Below are positions 18,648 through 28,855 of a stretch of DNA of 64,000 nucleotides, one piece after another. The notes below the pieces were generated by a model. The model did not search any database and had not been told where the DNA came from. It saw only the letters and a list, made by a program, of their open reading frames with translations. Location: the NCBI GenBank assembly GCA_949296575.1, contig CASFPE010000019.1:156997-220996 (forward strand), given 5' to 3'. The stretch's first letter is position 1; each line of letters opens with the position of its first letter. The position numbers and the translations under genes were made by a program. Source of the DNA: an uncultured Bacteroides sp. Its GTDB lineage: Bacteria; Bacteroidota; Bacteroidia; Bacteroidales; Bacteroidaceae.

Positions 18648-20291
18648 ATGAAATCCAAAATATTATCAGTAATCATCATCGGAACAGCCCTCTTGTCTGG
18701 ATGCCAAGACAGCTTCCTCGACAGAGTTCCGGAAGGTTCCTATGTGGACGCGAACTTCTATTCGTCAGACGATGCATTGGCGGCAGCTACCGCCCCGCTG
18801 TATAACCGGGCATGGTTTGATTACAACCAACGCGCCATTGTTGCCATCGGCAGCGCACGCGCCAATGACATGTACAGCCCATGGGGGCATCCTGAGTTTA
18901 CGACTTTTCAAGTAACTGCCCTCAACGATCAACTTGCCAACTCTTGGAAATCGTTCTATTCTGTCATCACCATGGCCAACTCCGTTATACAGGACATCAA
19001 AACAAAATGTGGCCCGGATGTCAGTGAAGAAGCCAAGAACAAAGCCATTGCCGAAGCAAGGCTGATGCGAGGATGTGCCTATTTCTACATGCTGAGAGCA
19101 TGGGGACCTGTCATCCTTATGGAAGACAATCAAGCCGTAGTGGACAATCCCGTGCTTCCATTGAACCGGGAGGAAGACGTGTTCCAATTCATCATCAATG
19201 ATTTCACCTATGCAGCCGAGAACTTGCCTGAGACAGCCGATCAACAAGGAAGAGCAACCAGTTGGGCTGCAAAAGGAATGCTGGCAAAAGTTTATTTGGC
19301 ACGCGCCGGATGGAAGAAAGGCGGACAACGGGACGAAGGGGACTTGGAATTAGCCAAGCAATATGCCGGCGACGTTTGTGAAAACAGCGGATTAGAACTG
19401 TTGCCCAATTATGAAGATTTGTTCAAATACAAATTCAACAACAATGAAGAATCCCTGCTCGCCATGCAATGGGTGCCATTAGGAGAATGGGGCGTATGCA
19501 ACACGTTGTTGGCTGACCTTGCTTTCTCAACGGAAGTGACCGGAGGCGTGAACGTATGGAGCAGTTTTGCTGCCAGCATCGACATGTTGCAACAATATGA
19601 ATTGGGAGACACCCTGCGCCGGAATGCCACTTTCTTCACACAAGGCACGTATTACCCGTACATCTGCATCGCTGACGGAGGATATACATATACCGGCACG
19701 GGAGCCCCGATAAAGAAAGGCGTTGTGGGAGGACCAGATGATGACAATGACGGTTACGTGCAATCCATGAACTCTCCGCTCAACACTTATATTCTGCGAT
19801 TAGCCGATGTGTACTTGACTTATGCGGAAGCTTGCTTAGGGAACAATGCTTCGCTGACAGGAGGAGCCGGACTGGAATATTTCAATAAAGTGCGTTATCG
19901 TGCCTTCAACGGGAAAGGAAATTGGGAAAGACAATCCATTGACTTTGAAGACATCATTCATGAACGGAGAGTGGAATTCAGCATGGAATACTGCAATTGG
20001 TATGACATGGTGACATGGTATTGCTGGAAACCGGACTATATGCTTAATTATTTCAATAACCAACTACGAGGTTACCAAGCACCTGACATCATAAAAGATG
20101 AAAGCGGATACCTGCGGTTCGGCACGATGGGCAACGATGGGGTGTTCCAAGAAGGAGAAGAATATTACGATGAACCGCAGATAGAGATTTTCATATCGGA
20201 TGACGACATCTTCTTTCCCTATCCGGAAGCTGATGTAATCCAGAATCCGTTGCTTAATGAGGACCCTGTCCCCTATACGTTTAACGAATAA
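18648..20291 (+). CDS. SusD-like nutrient-binding outer-membrane lipoprotein (SGBP-A type)
   Basis: A 547-residue surface lipoprotein that binds glycans and acts as the lid of the SusC barrel. The signal peptide ends at LLSGC (Cys19), and the mature start CQDSFLDRVPEGSYVDANFY is typical of SusD. TPR-like helices include LMRGCAYFYMLRAWGPVIL and ADVYLTYAEACLG; IIHERRVEFSMEYCNWYDM is the conserved RagB/SusD C-terminal signature. It is cotranscribed with SusC and the TIG lipoprotein (11-base gap). Confidence 0.96.
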   Translation: MKSKILSVIIIGTALLSGCQDSFLDRVPEGSYVDANFYSSDDALAAATAPLYNRAWFDYNQRAIVAIGSARANDMYSPWGHPEFTTFQVTALNDQLANSWKSFYSVITMANSVIQDIKTKCGPDVSEEAKNKAIAEARLMRGCAYFYMLRAWGPVILMEDNQAVVDNPVLPLNREEDVFQFIINDFTYAAENLPETADQQGRATSWAAKGMLAKVYLARAGWKKGGQRDEGDLELAKQYAGDVCENSGLELLPNYEDLFKYKFNNNEESLLAMQWVPLGEWGVCNTLLADLAFSTEVTGGVNVWSSFAASIDMLQQYELGDTLRRNATFFTQGTYYPYICIADGGYTYTGTGAPIKKGVVGGPDDDNDGYVQSMNSPLNTYILRLADVYLTYAEACLGNNASLTGGAGLEYFNKVRYRAFNGKGNWERQSIDFEDIIHERRVEFSMEYCNWYDMVTWYCWKPDYMLNYFNNQLRGYQAPDIIKDESGYLRFGTMGNDGVFQEGEEYYDEPQIEIFISDDDIFFPYPEADVIQNPLLNEDPVPYTFNE

Positions 20292-20302
20292 ACCTATCAA
20301 TC

Positions 20303-21835
20303 ATGAAAAAGACAAATAACCGAATAACGACAGGATGGGCAGGAATGTTCATCTTGGCCCTCATGGCCGCTATCACGCTTCTGTCTTGCAACGATGATGA
20401 CAACGGCAACGGAATGCCAGTCATCCATTACGTGCGTGTCACCGACCCGGCACTTGCGGACAGTACTTTCACCGATGTGAATCCCGGAACTATGATTGCC
20501 GTCATCGGCGAAAATTTATCCGGCGTGAAAGAAGTGTATGTCAACAGCCAAGAAATAAGCTTTAACAGCAATTATAACACAAATACCAGCTTGATCATCA
20601 CCATCCCTGCGGATGAAGATTTCTTGCTGGCCGGGCCAAATCCTGAAATTCCTTCTGAATTGCGGATTGTGACCCATCATGGCACTGCCACCTATTCATT
20701 GCATGTGCTTTCTCCGGGGCCTGTCATTTCCACCATTTCGGCTTTTTATCCCATAGAGCCAGGAGATGAAATCAGTCTGGTCGGAGAACATTTCTATGAA
20801 ATCAAGAGACTCTATTTCACGGAAGATTCTATCAATGTAACCCAAGTAATCACAGATTACCAGATTAGCGAAGATTTTGAAAGGCTGACGTTCAACGTAC
20901 CCGACAAACTGATGGCTGGAGGTTACATCATCATGGAATGCTATACAAGCGATGCCTGCATTGAATTTATCCCCGAAGGGCCTCAAGCCGTCATCACTGG
21001 CATCAGTTCCACTATGCCGATAGCGGGAAGTGAAGTGGTAATTCGCGGGAAAAACCTGATCAATGTGTCACGCATCAACATCAACGGTGAATTCAACATC
21101 CTGCAAACAGACATCACGACATCGCCTGCATACGATGAAGTAAGCTTCATCCTGCCTCAAAAACCAACACGCCCCGGCACACTCTCTCTGACCACTATCA
21201 GTGGAACTGTAGAAATGCCTGGGATATTTTACCCGACAGACAATATAGTTCTTGACTGGGACAACATAGGTTCGTACTCTTGGGGCGGCTATTCACAAGT
21301 ATGGCCTGCCGCTACTGAAGAAGATGCCCCCTACATATCAGACGGAAATTATTCTGGAATCGTAGGCACCATCACTCCAGATGAGAAATGGTGGTGGGGA
21401 CAAACCGTAAATACAACCGTATGGCCAAGTACAAGCGTCATACCTGCAAATACACTCGCATCAGAACTGGAACTGCAATTTGAATGCTATATCACAGAAA
21501 CATTCGATGGTCCCGTGCTGCAAATCCAGTTAGCTGGCAACTTCAACGCTGCATTAACCAACTATGTGCCGGTCAGTGCGTTGACGGGCGAGATGGAAAT
21601 CGGGAAATGGATGCAATGTTCTATCCCGCTGACTTCACTCATTGAAGAAAGCACATGGGAAACATTCCTTAACCGCGTGAACCCACCTGATGAAGACGGG
21701 AACATTCCTGCAACCAATCAATTAGGCATCTATATCACCAGCCCGGACTGCACATCGGATGAATATGTAGAGATGTATGTGGACAACTTCCGCATCGTGC
21801 CTATCCAACAATCAATCCAACAACCTAATAACTAA
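20303..21835 (+). CDS. Surface glycan-binding lipoprotein with IPT/TIG domains (SGBP-B type)
   Basis: A 510-residue lipoprotein. The signal peptide ends at TLLSC followed by NDDDNGNG, an acidic surface-export signal. Residues 45-320 contain three TIG/IPT Ig-like modules (GTMIAVIGENLSGVKEV, GDEISLVGEHFYEIKRL, GSEVVIRGKNLINVSRI). The last about 190 residues form an aromatic-rich glycan-binding region (WGGYSQVWPA, EKWWWGQTVNTTVWPS). Position right after SusD, rod-like TIG repeats and a terminal binding domain match SGBP-B proteins of xyloglucan and beta-glucan loci, which hold polymer near the transporter. It has no enzymatic motif. Confidence 0.88.
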   Translation: MKKTNNRITTGWAGMFILALMAAITLLSCNDDDNGNGMPVIHYVRVTDPALADSTFTDVNPGTMIAVIGENLSGVKEVYVNSQEISFNSNYNTNTSLIITIPADEDFLLAGPNPEIPSELRIVTHHGTATYSLHVLSPGPVISTISAFYPIEPGDEISLVGEHFYEIKRLYFTEDSINVTQVITDYQISEDFERLTFNVPDKLMAGGYIIMECYTSDACIEFIPEGPQAVITGISSTMPIAGSEVVIRGKNLINVSRININGEFNILQTDITTSPAYDEVSFILPQKPTRPGTLSLTTISGTVEMPGIFYPTDNIVLDWDNIGSYSWGGYSQVWPAATEEDAPYISDGNYSGIVGTITPDEKWWWGQTVNTTVWPSTSVIPANTLASELELQFECYITETFDGPVLQIQLAGNFNAALTNYVPVSALTGEMEIGKWMQCSIPLTSLIEESTWETFLNRVNPPDEDGNIPATNQLGIYITSPDCTSDEYVEMYVDNFRIVPIQQSIQQPNN

Positions 21836-21847
21836 AGAAAAAAGCAT

Positions 21848-23377
21848 ATGAAAAAGAAATATTTGTATCTATTCTTCCTATTCCTTGCTGCCATCATGCA
21901 AGGATGCAAAGACGATGAAGTCATTGAAAACGCAGCATTCTCACTCAGCCGTGACGGACAGGAAATGACCGACCTTACTTTCGGTTACGGAACTTCCTTT
22001 ATCATGGTGGAACTGACATCCAATACGAATTGGACACTTTCCTGCGACCAGCCTTGGTGTACACTCTCAAACGTATCAGGAACACCAACTAAGCTGCAAT
22101 ACATTAAAATCTCTGTGGAAAGAAACCTTGCGGAAGAAAAGCGCGTGGCAAACATCACGATGAACGCAGGAGGGAACATACACCAATATGTAGTCACGCA
22201 AGCCTCCAAGTACGACGCAATCTACCCGGAAGGCATGGAAAAGGATGCCATTGAAACAATTAAAGAAATCTACATGGGATGGAATCTCGGAAACACCTTG
22301 GAAGCAACAGGAGGAATGACGGCATGGGGAGCGCCCATCACCACGCAAGCACTTATTGACAAGGTAAAAGAATTAGGATTCAACGCTGTGCGCATCCCAT
22401 GCTCATGGAACCAATACCTTGAAGCAGACAGCATCACCATCAGCCCGGACTGGATGAATGAAGTGAAGAAAGTAGTAGACTTCTGCATGAATGCCGACAT
22501 GTACGCCTTCTTGAATATCCACTGGGACGGAGGATGGATGGAAAACCATTGCGATGCTTCCAAAATGACCGCAGAGGAAATTGACGGCGTGGAAGACAAA
22601 ATGTACAAACTTTGGACACAAATCGCAGAAGCATTCAAAGATTACGATGGCCGGCTGATGTTTGCCGGAGCCAATGAACCAGGTGTAGAAAACCGTGAGG
22701 ACATGGCTGTGCTGCATCGTTATGAACAAGCCTTTGTGGATGCAGTGCGTGCCACAGGCGGCAACAACACCTACCGCAACCTGATTGTACAAGGACCAAG
22801 AACCAACATCGATGATACGGAAAAATGGTTTGAACTGCCGGAAGACCCGACACCTGCCCGCTTAATTGTGGAAGTACACTATTACACTCCTTATAACTTC
22901 TGCATCAATGGCCCTACCAGTGACTTGGCGCAAAGCATGACTTACTTTTGGGGAGAACCTTATGAACAATACGCCGTTGAATACATGGACGGAAAGTTCG
23001 ACTATGAAGCACAAGAAGACTATATGATATCGCAGATGAAAAAAATGCACGACAAATTTGTCGTGCAAGGCGTGCCTCTTGTCATCGGCGAGTTCGGAGT
23101 CTCCTACCGCGACTTTGCAAGCGATCCACGGCTTGAGGAGTATGAAAACTATGAGAAAATCGTGGCTAACATGGACATGCTCCAAGACAAATGCGAAGAA
23201 TCAGAAGGCTACTTCTTGGGATGTGTAGCTGAATATGGAAAGAACCATGGACTGGCGCCATTCTTATGGGACACTCCGGGTTCGCGTATTCTTGACCGCA
23301 ACACATTAGAAATAGTAGAACCTGTCATTCTTCAGAAAATGATGGAAGGAGCAGAAAGAGGGAAATATCCATTCTAA
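21848..23377 (+). CDS. BACON-domain GH5 endo-beta-1,4-glucanase/xyloglucanase lipoprotein
   Basis: A 509-residue surface endoglycanase. The signal peptide ends at IMQGC. Residues 33-117 form a BACON beta-sandwich (NTNWTLSCDQPWCTLS, then HQYVVTQAS) that spaces the enzyme from the membrane. The GH5 barrel follows, with GWNLGNTLEATGG, FNAVRIPCSWNQY, INIHWDGGW-like spacing, acid/base Glu277 in GANEPG and nucleophile Glu415 in VIGEFG. Signatures resemble GH5_4 beta-glucanases. The gene sits 12 bases after the TIG protein, as in known xyloglucan loci where this enzyme makes the first cut outside the cell. Exact subfamily and substrate are inferred. Confidence 0.9.
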   Translation: MKKKYLYLFFLFLAAIMQGCKDDEVIENAAFSLSRDGQEMTDLTFGYGTSFIMVELTSNTNWTLSCDQPWCTLSNVSGTPTKLQYIKISVERNLAEEKRVANITMNAGGNIHQYVVTQASKYDAIYPEGMEKDAIETIKEIYMGWNLGNTLEATGGMTAWGAPITTQALIDKVKELGFNAVRIPCSWNQYLEADSITISPDWMNEVKKVVDFCMNADMYAFLNIHWDGGWMENHCDASKMTAEEIDGVEDKMYKLWTQIAEAFKDYDGRLMFAGANEPGVENREDMAVLHRYEQAFVDAVRATGGNNTYRNLIVQGPRTNIDDTEKWFELPEDPTPARLIVEVHYYTPYNFCINGPTSDLAQSMTYFWGEPYEQYAVEYMDGKFDYEAQEDYMISQMKKMHDKFVVQGVPLVIGEFGVSYRDFASDPRLEEYENYEKIVANMDMLQDKCEESEGYFLGCVAEYGKNHGLAPFLWDTPGSRILDRNTLEIVEPVILQKMMEGAERGKYPF

Positions 23378-23386
23378 CCTATAAAT

Positions 23387-23436
23387 ACAGGCACAAGGTC
23401 TGACGGATTTTGCCATGCCTTTGACCTTGTGCCTGT
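23387..23436 (+). promoter_or_regulatory. Intercistronic 14-bp hairpin between GH5 and GH43
   Basis: A perfect 14-bp stem (23387-23400 with 23423-23436) lies in the 84-base gap between the GH5 stop and the GH43 ATG, with a 22-base loop and no T-run. It is the largest gap inside the operon. An RNA-processing or stability element that separates surface from periplasmic functions is plausible. Confidence 0.5.
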
Positions 23437-23461
23437 TCCTAACCAAGAAAACCCAAAATCC

Positions 23462-26356
23462 ATGAAAAGAACATCTCTCATCACTTTGTTCAGCCTGTGC
23501 TTCCTTTGCAGCCTTGCACAAGGATATAAAAACCCCATCATCCCAGGATGCCATCCCGACCCCAGCATCTGCCGCGCAGGAAACGATTATTACATCGTAA
23601 ACAGTTCTTTTGAATATTTTCCCGGAGTTCCCATATTCCACAGCCGCGACCTTGTGAACTGGGAACAAATCGGGCATGTGCTGACACGGGAATCCCAATT
23701 AAAAATAAAAGGCGGCAACATGTGGGGCGGCATCTATGCCCCTACCATCCGATATGACAACGGAACCTTTTACATGATTACCACCAATGCATCCGATAAA
23801 GGGAACTTCTTAGTTTACACAAACGACCCTCATGGGAAATGGTCTGACCCTGTATGGATTAAACAAGGAGGCATCGATCCTTCTCTCTATTTCGAGGAAG
23901 GGCATTGCTACATGGTAAGCAACCCTGATGGAGCCATTTGGCTTTGCAAAATAAATCCAAAAACAGGAGAACAACTGACTGAATCGAAACGTATCTGGGG
24001 TGGAACTGGCGGACGCTTTCCTGAAGGGCCGCACATCTATAAACGCGATGGATGGTACTACCTAATGATCAGTGAAGGAGGAACAGAGTATGGACATAAA
24101 GTGACTATTGCACGCAGCCGGAATATTGAAGGCCCATACGAAGGAAATCCCAACAATCCCATACTGACCCATATCAATCAAAATGCGCAAAGCAATCCTA
24201 TACAAGGAGTAGGCCATGCTGATATGATACAAGCGCATGATGGCTCTTGGTGGCTGGTGTGCCTTGGCTTCCGTACGCACAACGGGCAACATCACGTTTT
24301 AGGACGCGAAACATTCCTTGCGCCTGTCACATGGGATGAAAATGAATGGCCAGTCGTAAACGGCAACGGGACAATAGATTTAGAGATGAAAGACGTAAAA
24401 ACACTTCCGCAAACCACCATCAAAAACAGTCCCGACTGGGATTTCAACAACCCGCAATTAGGCGTAGAATGGAACTGGATAGGCAATCCCAACCAAGAAA
24501 ACTATTCACTGACGGAGAACAGAGGCTTCCTTCGAATAAAAGGAAGTGAGCATAAATTGGATGACTACGGCAGTTCACCGACATTTGTAGGACGCAGGCA
24601 AGAAGACATTTGTTTTCAAGCCACCACAAGAATGCAGGCAAACGGGAAAGGAAACGCAGGAATGACTGTTTACCTTTGCCCGTCTGCACACTATGACCTA
24701 TTCATTTCAGACCAAAAACTAAAACTCCGCTACCGCCTGAATGAACTTTGCCATATAGAAGACATCTGCCAAGTGCCTGATGATTTTATATACTTGAGAA
24801 TTAGAGGCAATGCAGAGACCTATTCCCTGCTCTATTCCATTGACGGCACTCATTATACGGAAGCCGGATGCATGAACACCCGCTACCTTAGTACTGAAAC
24901 AAACGGAGGGTTCACAGGGGTCTATCTCGGACTATTTGCAGAAGGAGACGCGCAAGCAGATTACGACAACTTTAAATACATGCCTATCGTGCCGGAAATT
25001 TCCCCGAAATTATTCACCGATAATGCTAATCCACTGCTTGACTTCATGTTTACAGCAGACCCGACTGCCGTGGAACACGAAGGCAGGCTTTATGTGTACG
25101 CCACCAATGATAACCAACAATATGAAACAGTGGGACGCGACGGGAGAAATACGTATGAATGCATCAAATCGCTGGCCATGATGTCCACCGATGACATGGT
25201 GAACTGGACTTATCACGGCGTTATCCATGTAGATAGCATTGCTCCTTGGATCATGGCCTCATGGGCACCATCCATTGTAAAGCGCAAAGAGGATGACGGA
25301 AAGACACATTTTTATCTCTATTTTTCAAATAGCGGTTTCGGCACAGGAGTGCTTACATCAACCTCGCCTGTAGGTCCATGGACAAGCCCGCTCCAGAAAA
25401 GCCTCATTGACGCCAACACTCCCGGACTGAACGGCTGCAAAGTTCCTTTCGATCCCGGAGCCGTTATTGATGACGAAGGGAATGGATGGCTCACTGTTGG
25501 GGCAGGCACTGCACGCATTTTCCAATTAGGCAAAGACATGACCAGCATCGGAAGTGAAATCATGGGAATAAATGCCCCGCATCATTTTGAAGCCAACGAG
25601 TTGAATTTCATCCATGGCACGTATGTATATACTTATAATACAGACTGGAAAGAATATGGCGATTGGATGCTTTCCACTGAGAAACCGACCAAATGCTGCA
25701 TGGTCTACATGACCAGCAAAACGCCACTTGACCCGAAAAGCTGGAAGTATGGCAATAACTATCTGAAAAATCCGGGTGAATACGGATTCGAATTCAGCAA
25801 CAACCATACTCATCTGCAAAAATTCAAGGGGAAATGGTATCTGTTCTATCACACTTTGAGCCTTCAACGCAGTTTCAACACCGATGGAGGATTCCGCAAT
25901 GTCTGCGTGGATGAGATCGACGTAAACGAGAAAAAAGTGCATATTGCAATGGCCAATCAAACAATGAAAGGCGTAAAACAGATAAAACCGCTCGACCCAT
26001 TCGTGCTTCAACAAGCATCTACCGTTGCCGCCACCCAAAACATCCGATTCCTGCAAGGAAAAGAAGCGGGAAGGATGTTAGCAACAACCATTCCCGACAA
26101 GACAGGCATTCTATGCGTAAGAGGCGTGAAGTTCAGCCAGAAGCCTTCTGCCTTGCAGGCCAAAGCCTGCGGAAAAGGCACCATTGAAGTCCGGAAGAAC
26201 TCTCCGGAAGGTAAAATCATTGCATCCATTGAAATCGACAATCCCAGCATTCAAACATATAAGTGCCAAATTTTAGAAAATACAATAGAAACTACAGATT
26301 TGTATTTCCTGTTGAAAGGAAAAGGAATGCAATTCAACCAGTGGAAATTTGAATAA
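23462..26356 (+). CDS. Two-domain glycoside hydrolase family 43 protein (arabinofuranosidase/xylosidase type)
   Basis: A 964-residue exported protein. After a signal peptide (to about Ala19) the first five-blade beta-propeller carries the catalytic Asp in PIIPGCHPDPSICR and the acid Glu in GRFPEGPHIYK. It resembles GH43_12 enzymes such as those in Bacteroides xyloglucan loci. A DUF1349/GH43-C2 beta-sandwich follows (DWDFNNPQLGVEWNWIGNP). A second GH43 propeller begins near residue 525 (FMFTADPTAVEHEGRLYVYA), and a CBM6-like C-terminal domain ends the chain. ATG 23462 is preferred over 23429, which lies inside the intercistronic hairpin. Likely removes arabinose or xylose; which blade does which is unknown. 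Confidence 0.88.
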   Translation: MKRTSLITLFSLCFLCSLAQGYKNPIIPGCHPDPSICRAGNDYYIVNSSFEYFPGVPIFHSRDLVNWEQIGHVLTRESQLKIKGGNMWGGIYAPTIRYDNGTFYMITTNASDKGNFLVYTNDPHGKWSDPVWIKQGGIDPSLYFEEGHCYMVSNPDGAIWLCKINPKTGEQLTESKRIWGGTGGRFPEGPHIYKRDGWYYLMISEGGTEYGHKVTIARSRNIEGPYEGNPNNPILTHINQNAQSNPIQGVGHADMIQAHDGSWWLVCLGFRTHNGQHHVLGRETFLAPVTWDENEWPVVNGNGTIDLEMKDVKTLPQTTIKNSPDWDFNNPQLGVEWNWIGNPNQENYSLTENRGFLRIKGSEHKLDDYGSSPTFVGRRQEDICFQATTRMQANGKGNAGMTVYLCPSAHYDLFISDQKLKLRYRLNELCHIEDICQVPDDFIYLRIRGNAETYSLLYSIDGTHYTEAGCMNTRYLSTETNGGFTGVYLGLFAEGDAQADYDNFKYMPIVPEISPKLFTDNANPLLDFMFTADPTAVEHEGRLYVYATNDNQQYETVGRDGRNTYECIKSLAMMSTDDMVNWTYHGVIHVDSIAPWIMASWAPSIVKRKEDDGKTHFYLYFSNSGFGTGVLTSTSPVGPWTSPLQKSLIDANTPGLNGCKVPFDPGAVIDDEGNGWLTVGAGTARIFQLGKDMTSIGSEIMGINAPHHFEANELNFIHGTYVYTYNTDWKEYGDWMLSTEKPTKCCMVYMTSKTPLDPKSWKYGNNYLKNPGEYGFEFSNNHTHLQKFKGKWYLFYHTLSLQRSFNTDGGFRNVCVDEIDVNEKKVHIAMANQTMKGVKQIKPLDPFVLQQASTVAATQNIRFLQGKEAGRMLATTIPDKTGILCVRGVKFSQKPSALQAKACGKGTIEVRKNSPEGKIIASIEIDNPSIQTYKCQILENTIETTDLYFLLKGKGMQFNQWKFE

Positions 26357-26362
26357 ACAAAC

Positions 26363-28828
26363 ATGAGAACAACATATCATAATATATCTGCAAAAGAGCT
26401 TTTGGCGGCTATAATCGTGTTCTGCATGGCAACATATTCCACAATTGCCCAAGCACAACGGGAACGGATCCGATTGGATGAGAACTGGCTATTTGCTTTC
26501 GGAAATGCCGCATCCCTTGAAAAAGACTTCGGGTGCGGGACAGAAGCATTCAACTATCTCACTAAAGCAGCATCTGTCCACAATACGGGGCCTTATTCCA
26601 GCAAGTTCGATGCAGCCGAATGGAAACATGTAGATTTGCCACATGACTGGATTGTAGATCTTCCTTATGCAAAGGAAGCCAGCCATAGTCATGGATATAA
26701 AACCGCAGGATACAAATACCCGGAACATAGCGTGGGATGGTATCGTAAAACCATCACCATCCCGGAAACAGATTCAGGCAAACACATTTACCTGCAATTT
26801 GACGGAATCTTCCGCGATTCCAGAATCTGGGTAAATGGCTTCTATTTAGGAGGCGAACCCAGCGGATATGCGACACAAATATATGAGATATCCGAATACC
26901 TGAATTACGGGGGCGAGAATCTGATTACTGTCCGTGCTGATGCCACGTTGGAAGAAGGATGGTTTTATGAAGGAGCCGGCATCTACCGTCATGTGTGGTT
27001 GCACAAAACGAATCCCCTTCATGTGGCTCCTTTCGGAACATTCATCCATAGCACGCTCCAAGAGCCTTACCAACAAGCCACATTGACAATTGAAACAAAA
27101 GTTGAAAACTCCAGCTTGCAAACTATCGACTCTTACCGCTTGCGCCATACACTATTAGACGCTGAAGGAAAAGAAGTCGCAAATTGTGAACAAAACGGCA
27201 GCTTGCTGAAAGCCAAAACCGCAAAAACGACTTCTACAAGTTTGACTGTAAACAATCCCATGCTATGGGATACAGATACGCCTTATTTATATAAGGTACG
27301 TACCGAAATCTTCCAAGGCGAAAAACTTACAGACACTTATCTGACTACAATCGGCATCCGTGATGTGAAGTTCGATGCAGACCAAGGATTCCTGTTGAAT
27401 GGGAAACATCTGAAACTGAAAGGTGTCAATATGCATCAAGATCATGCAGGAGTCGGCTCTGCCCTACCCGACGCTTTGCAGGCATTCCGGCTGAAACGGT
27501 TAAAGGAATTTGGATGCAATGCTTACCGTTCATCACACAATCCCATGACACCGGAATTATTGGATGCATGCGACAGTTTAGGTATCTTGGTCATCGAAGA
27601 AAACCGCTTGAGCGGAGTCAATGAAGAACATATCCGGCTTTTGAAACACATGATAGAACGTGACCGCAACCACCCAAGTATCATTTTATGGAGCGTAGGG
27701 AACGAAGAATGGGGCATGGAATGGAGCCGGCAAGGCACTCAAGTGATTGCATCCATGCGTGAATATTGCCATCAATTTGACCCGTCACGGCTCATGACTG
27801 TTGCATCCAGCGGTGGACCGTCTGTGCTGATTCCGGCAGATGTGGCTGGCTACAACTATCTTCTTCAAAACCCAATAGACAAATACCGGAAAGAATATCC
27901 CGAACGGATCGGAATAGGGACTGAAGAAATCTCCGGGTGCGGAACAAGAGACATCTATTACGATAACCGCAACGAAGGACATATTGCCGCACTCAACCGA
28001 ATCCCCGATGAAAAGGACGGGAAATTAAACCGCATCGAACGAGGATGGAAATTCTATGATGAACGTCCTTGGTTAGGTGGTTTGTTTTATTGGATTGGAT
28101 TTGATTTCCGTGGAGAACCGAATCCCATCGGCTATCCGCAAACAGGTTCACATAAAGGAATCTTTGATTATTGCGGATTCCCGAAAGATGAAGCTTACTA
28201 CCTGAAAGCATGGTGGACGGAAGAACCTGTGCTACACATCTTCCCTCATTGGAATTTGGAAGGACATGAAGGCGACAGCGTCAGCGTATGGGCATACAGC
28301 AACTGCGATGAAGTGGAACTCATTGTCAACGGAAAGAAACTCGGGCGCAAAGAAATGCCCCATAACGGATATCTTTCTTGGGAAACAATCTATCAACCAG
28401 GAATGGTGAAAGCAATCGGTTACAAGAACGGAAAACGGCAATTGGTGCGCACCATCCGCACGGCTGAAAAGCCAGAACGCATCCTATTGGCTGCAAACCG
28501 GGACACCATACAAGCTGACAACCGAGACGTTTCCGTAATCCGTGTGGAACTTCAAGACAAGAAAAAGAATTTCACGCCCACGGCATGCATTCCGCTTAAA
28601 CTGACCATTCATGGCCCTATCCGCATATTAGGCGTAGGCAATGGTGATCCGGCTTACAAAGAAGATGAACGGCCAGCCGACCGCGATGCTCAAACCTATC
28701 AAGTCAAGACATTCAATGGGCTTGCACAAATTCTTCTGCAAAGCAACGGAGAAGAAGGAACAGCCACATTATCTGTAGAAGGAGAAGACATCAAAGCTTC
28801 CACTTATACTATCATATGCAGAAAATAG
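26363..28828 (+). CDS. Glycoside hydrolase family 2 beta-galactosidase
   Basis: An 821-residue exported retaining glycosidase with a signal peptide ending near TIAQAQ. Domain order: jelly-roll sugar-binding domain (WKHVDLPHDWIVD, GWYRKTITIP), Ig-like domain, TIM barrel with acid/base Glu448 in SVGNEEWG and nucleophile candidate Glu521 in IGTEEIS, then a DUF4982-type beta domain (HIFPHWNLEGHEGDSV) and an Ig-like C-terminus. The DUF4982 layout is typical of Bacteroides beta-galactosidases. Six bases separate it from GH43. In xyloglucan it would remove the beta-1,2-galactose of L side chains. Confidence 0.92.
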   Translation: MRTTYHNISAKELLAAIIVFCMATYSTIAQAQRERIRLDENWLFAFGNAASLEKDFGCGTEAFNYLTKAASVHNTGPYSSKFDAAEWKHVDLPHDWIVDLPYAKEASHSHGYKTAGYKYPEHSVGWYRKTITIPETDSGKHIYLQFDGIFRDSRIWVNGFYLGGEPSGYATQIYEISEYLNYGGENLITVRADATLEEGWFYEGAGIYRHVWLHKTNPLHVAPFGTFIHSTLQEPYQQATLTIETKVENSSLQTIDSYRLRHTLLDAEGKEVANCEQNGSLLKAKTAKTTSTSLTVNNPMLWDTDTPYLYKVRTEIFQGEKLTDTYLTTIGIRDVKFDADQGFLLNGKHLKLKGVNMHQDHAGVGSALPDALQAFRLKRLKEFGCNAYRSSHNPMTPELLDACDSLGILVIEENRLSGVNEEHIRLLKHMIERDRNHPSIILWSVGNEEWGMEWSRQGTQVIASMREYCHQFDPSRLMTVASSGGPSVLIPADVAGYNYLLQNPIDKYRKEYPERIGIGTEEISGCGTRDIYYDNRNEGHIAALNRIPDEKDGKLNRIERGWKFYDERPWLGGLFYWIGFDFRGEPNPIGYPQTGSHKGIFDYCGFPKDEAYYLKAWWTEEPVLHIFPHWNLEGHEGDSVSVWAYSNCDEVELIVNGKKLGRKEMPHNGYLSWETIYQPGMVKAIGYKNGKRQLVRTIRTAEKPERILLAANRDTIQADNRDVSVIRVELQDKKKNFTPTACIPLKLTIHGPIRILGVGNGDPAYKEDERPADRDAQTYQVKTFNGLAQILLQSNGEEGTATLSVEGEDIKASTYTIICRK

Positions 28829-28855
28829 ATATCATTTAAAGCCTATTATTCAATC

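Noticed and set aside
23048..23067. Perfect 20-bp palindrome within the GH5 gene
   Set aside because: It encodes conserved-looking residues (MHDKFVVQ region) and stands alone in coding DNA, so I treat it as a by-product of the codons.
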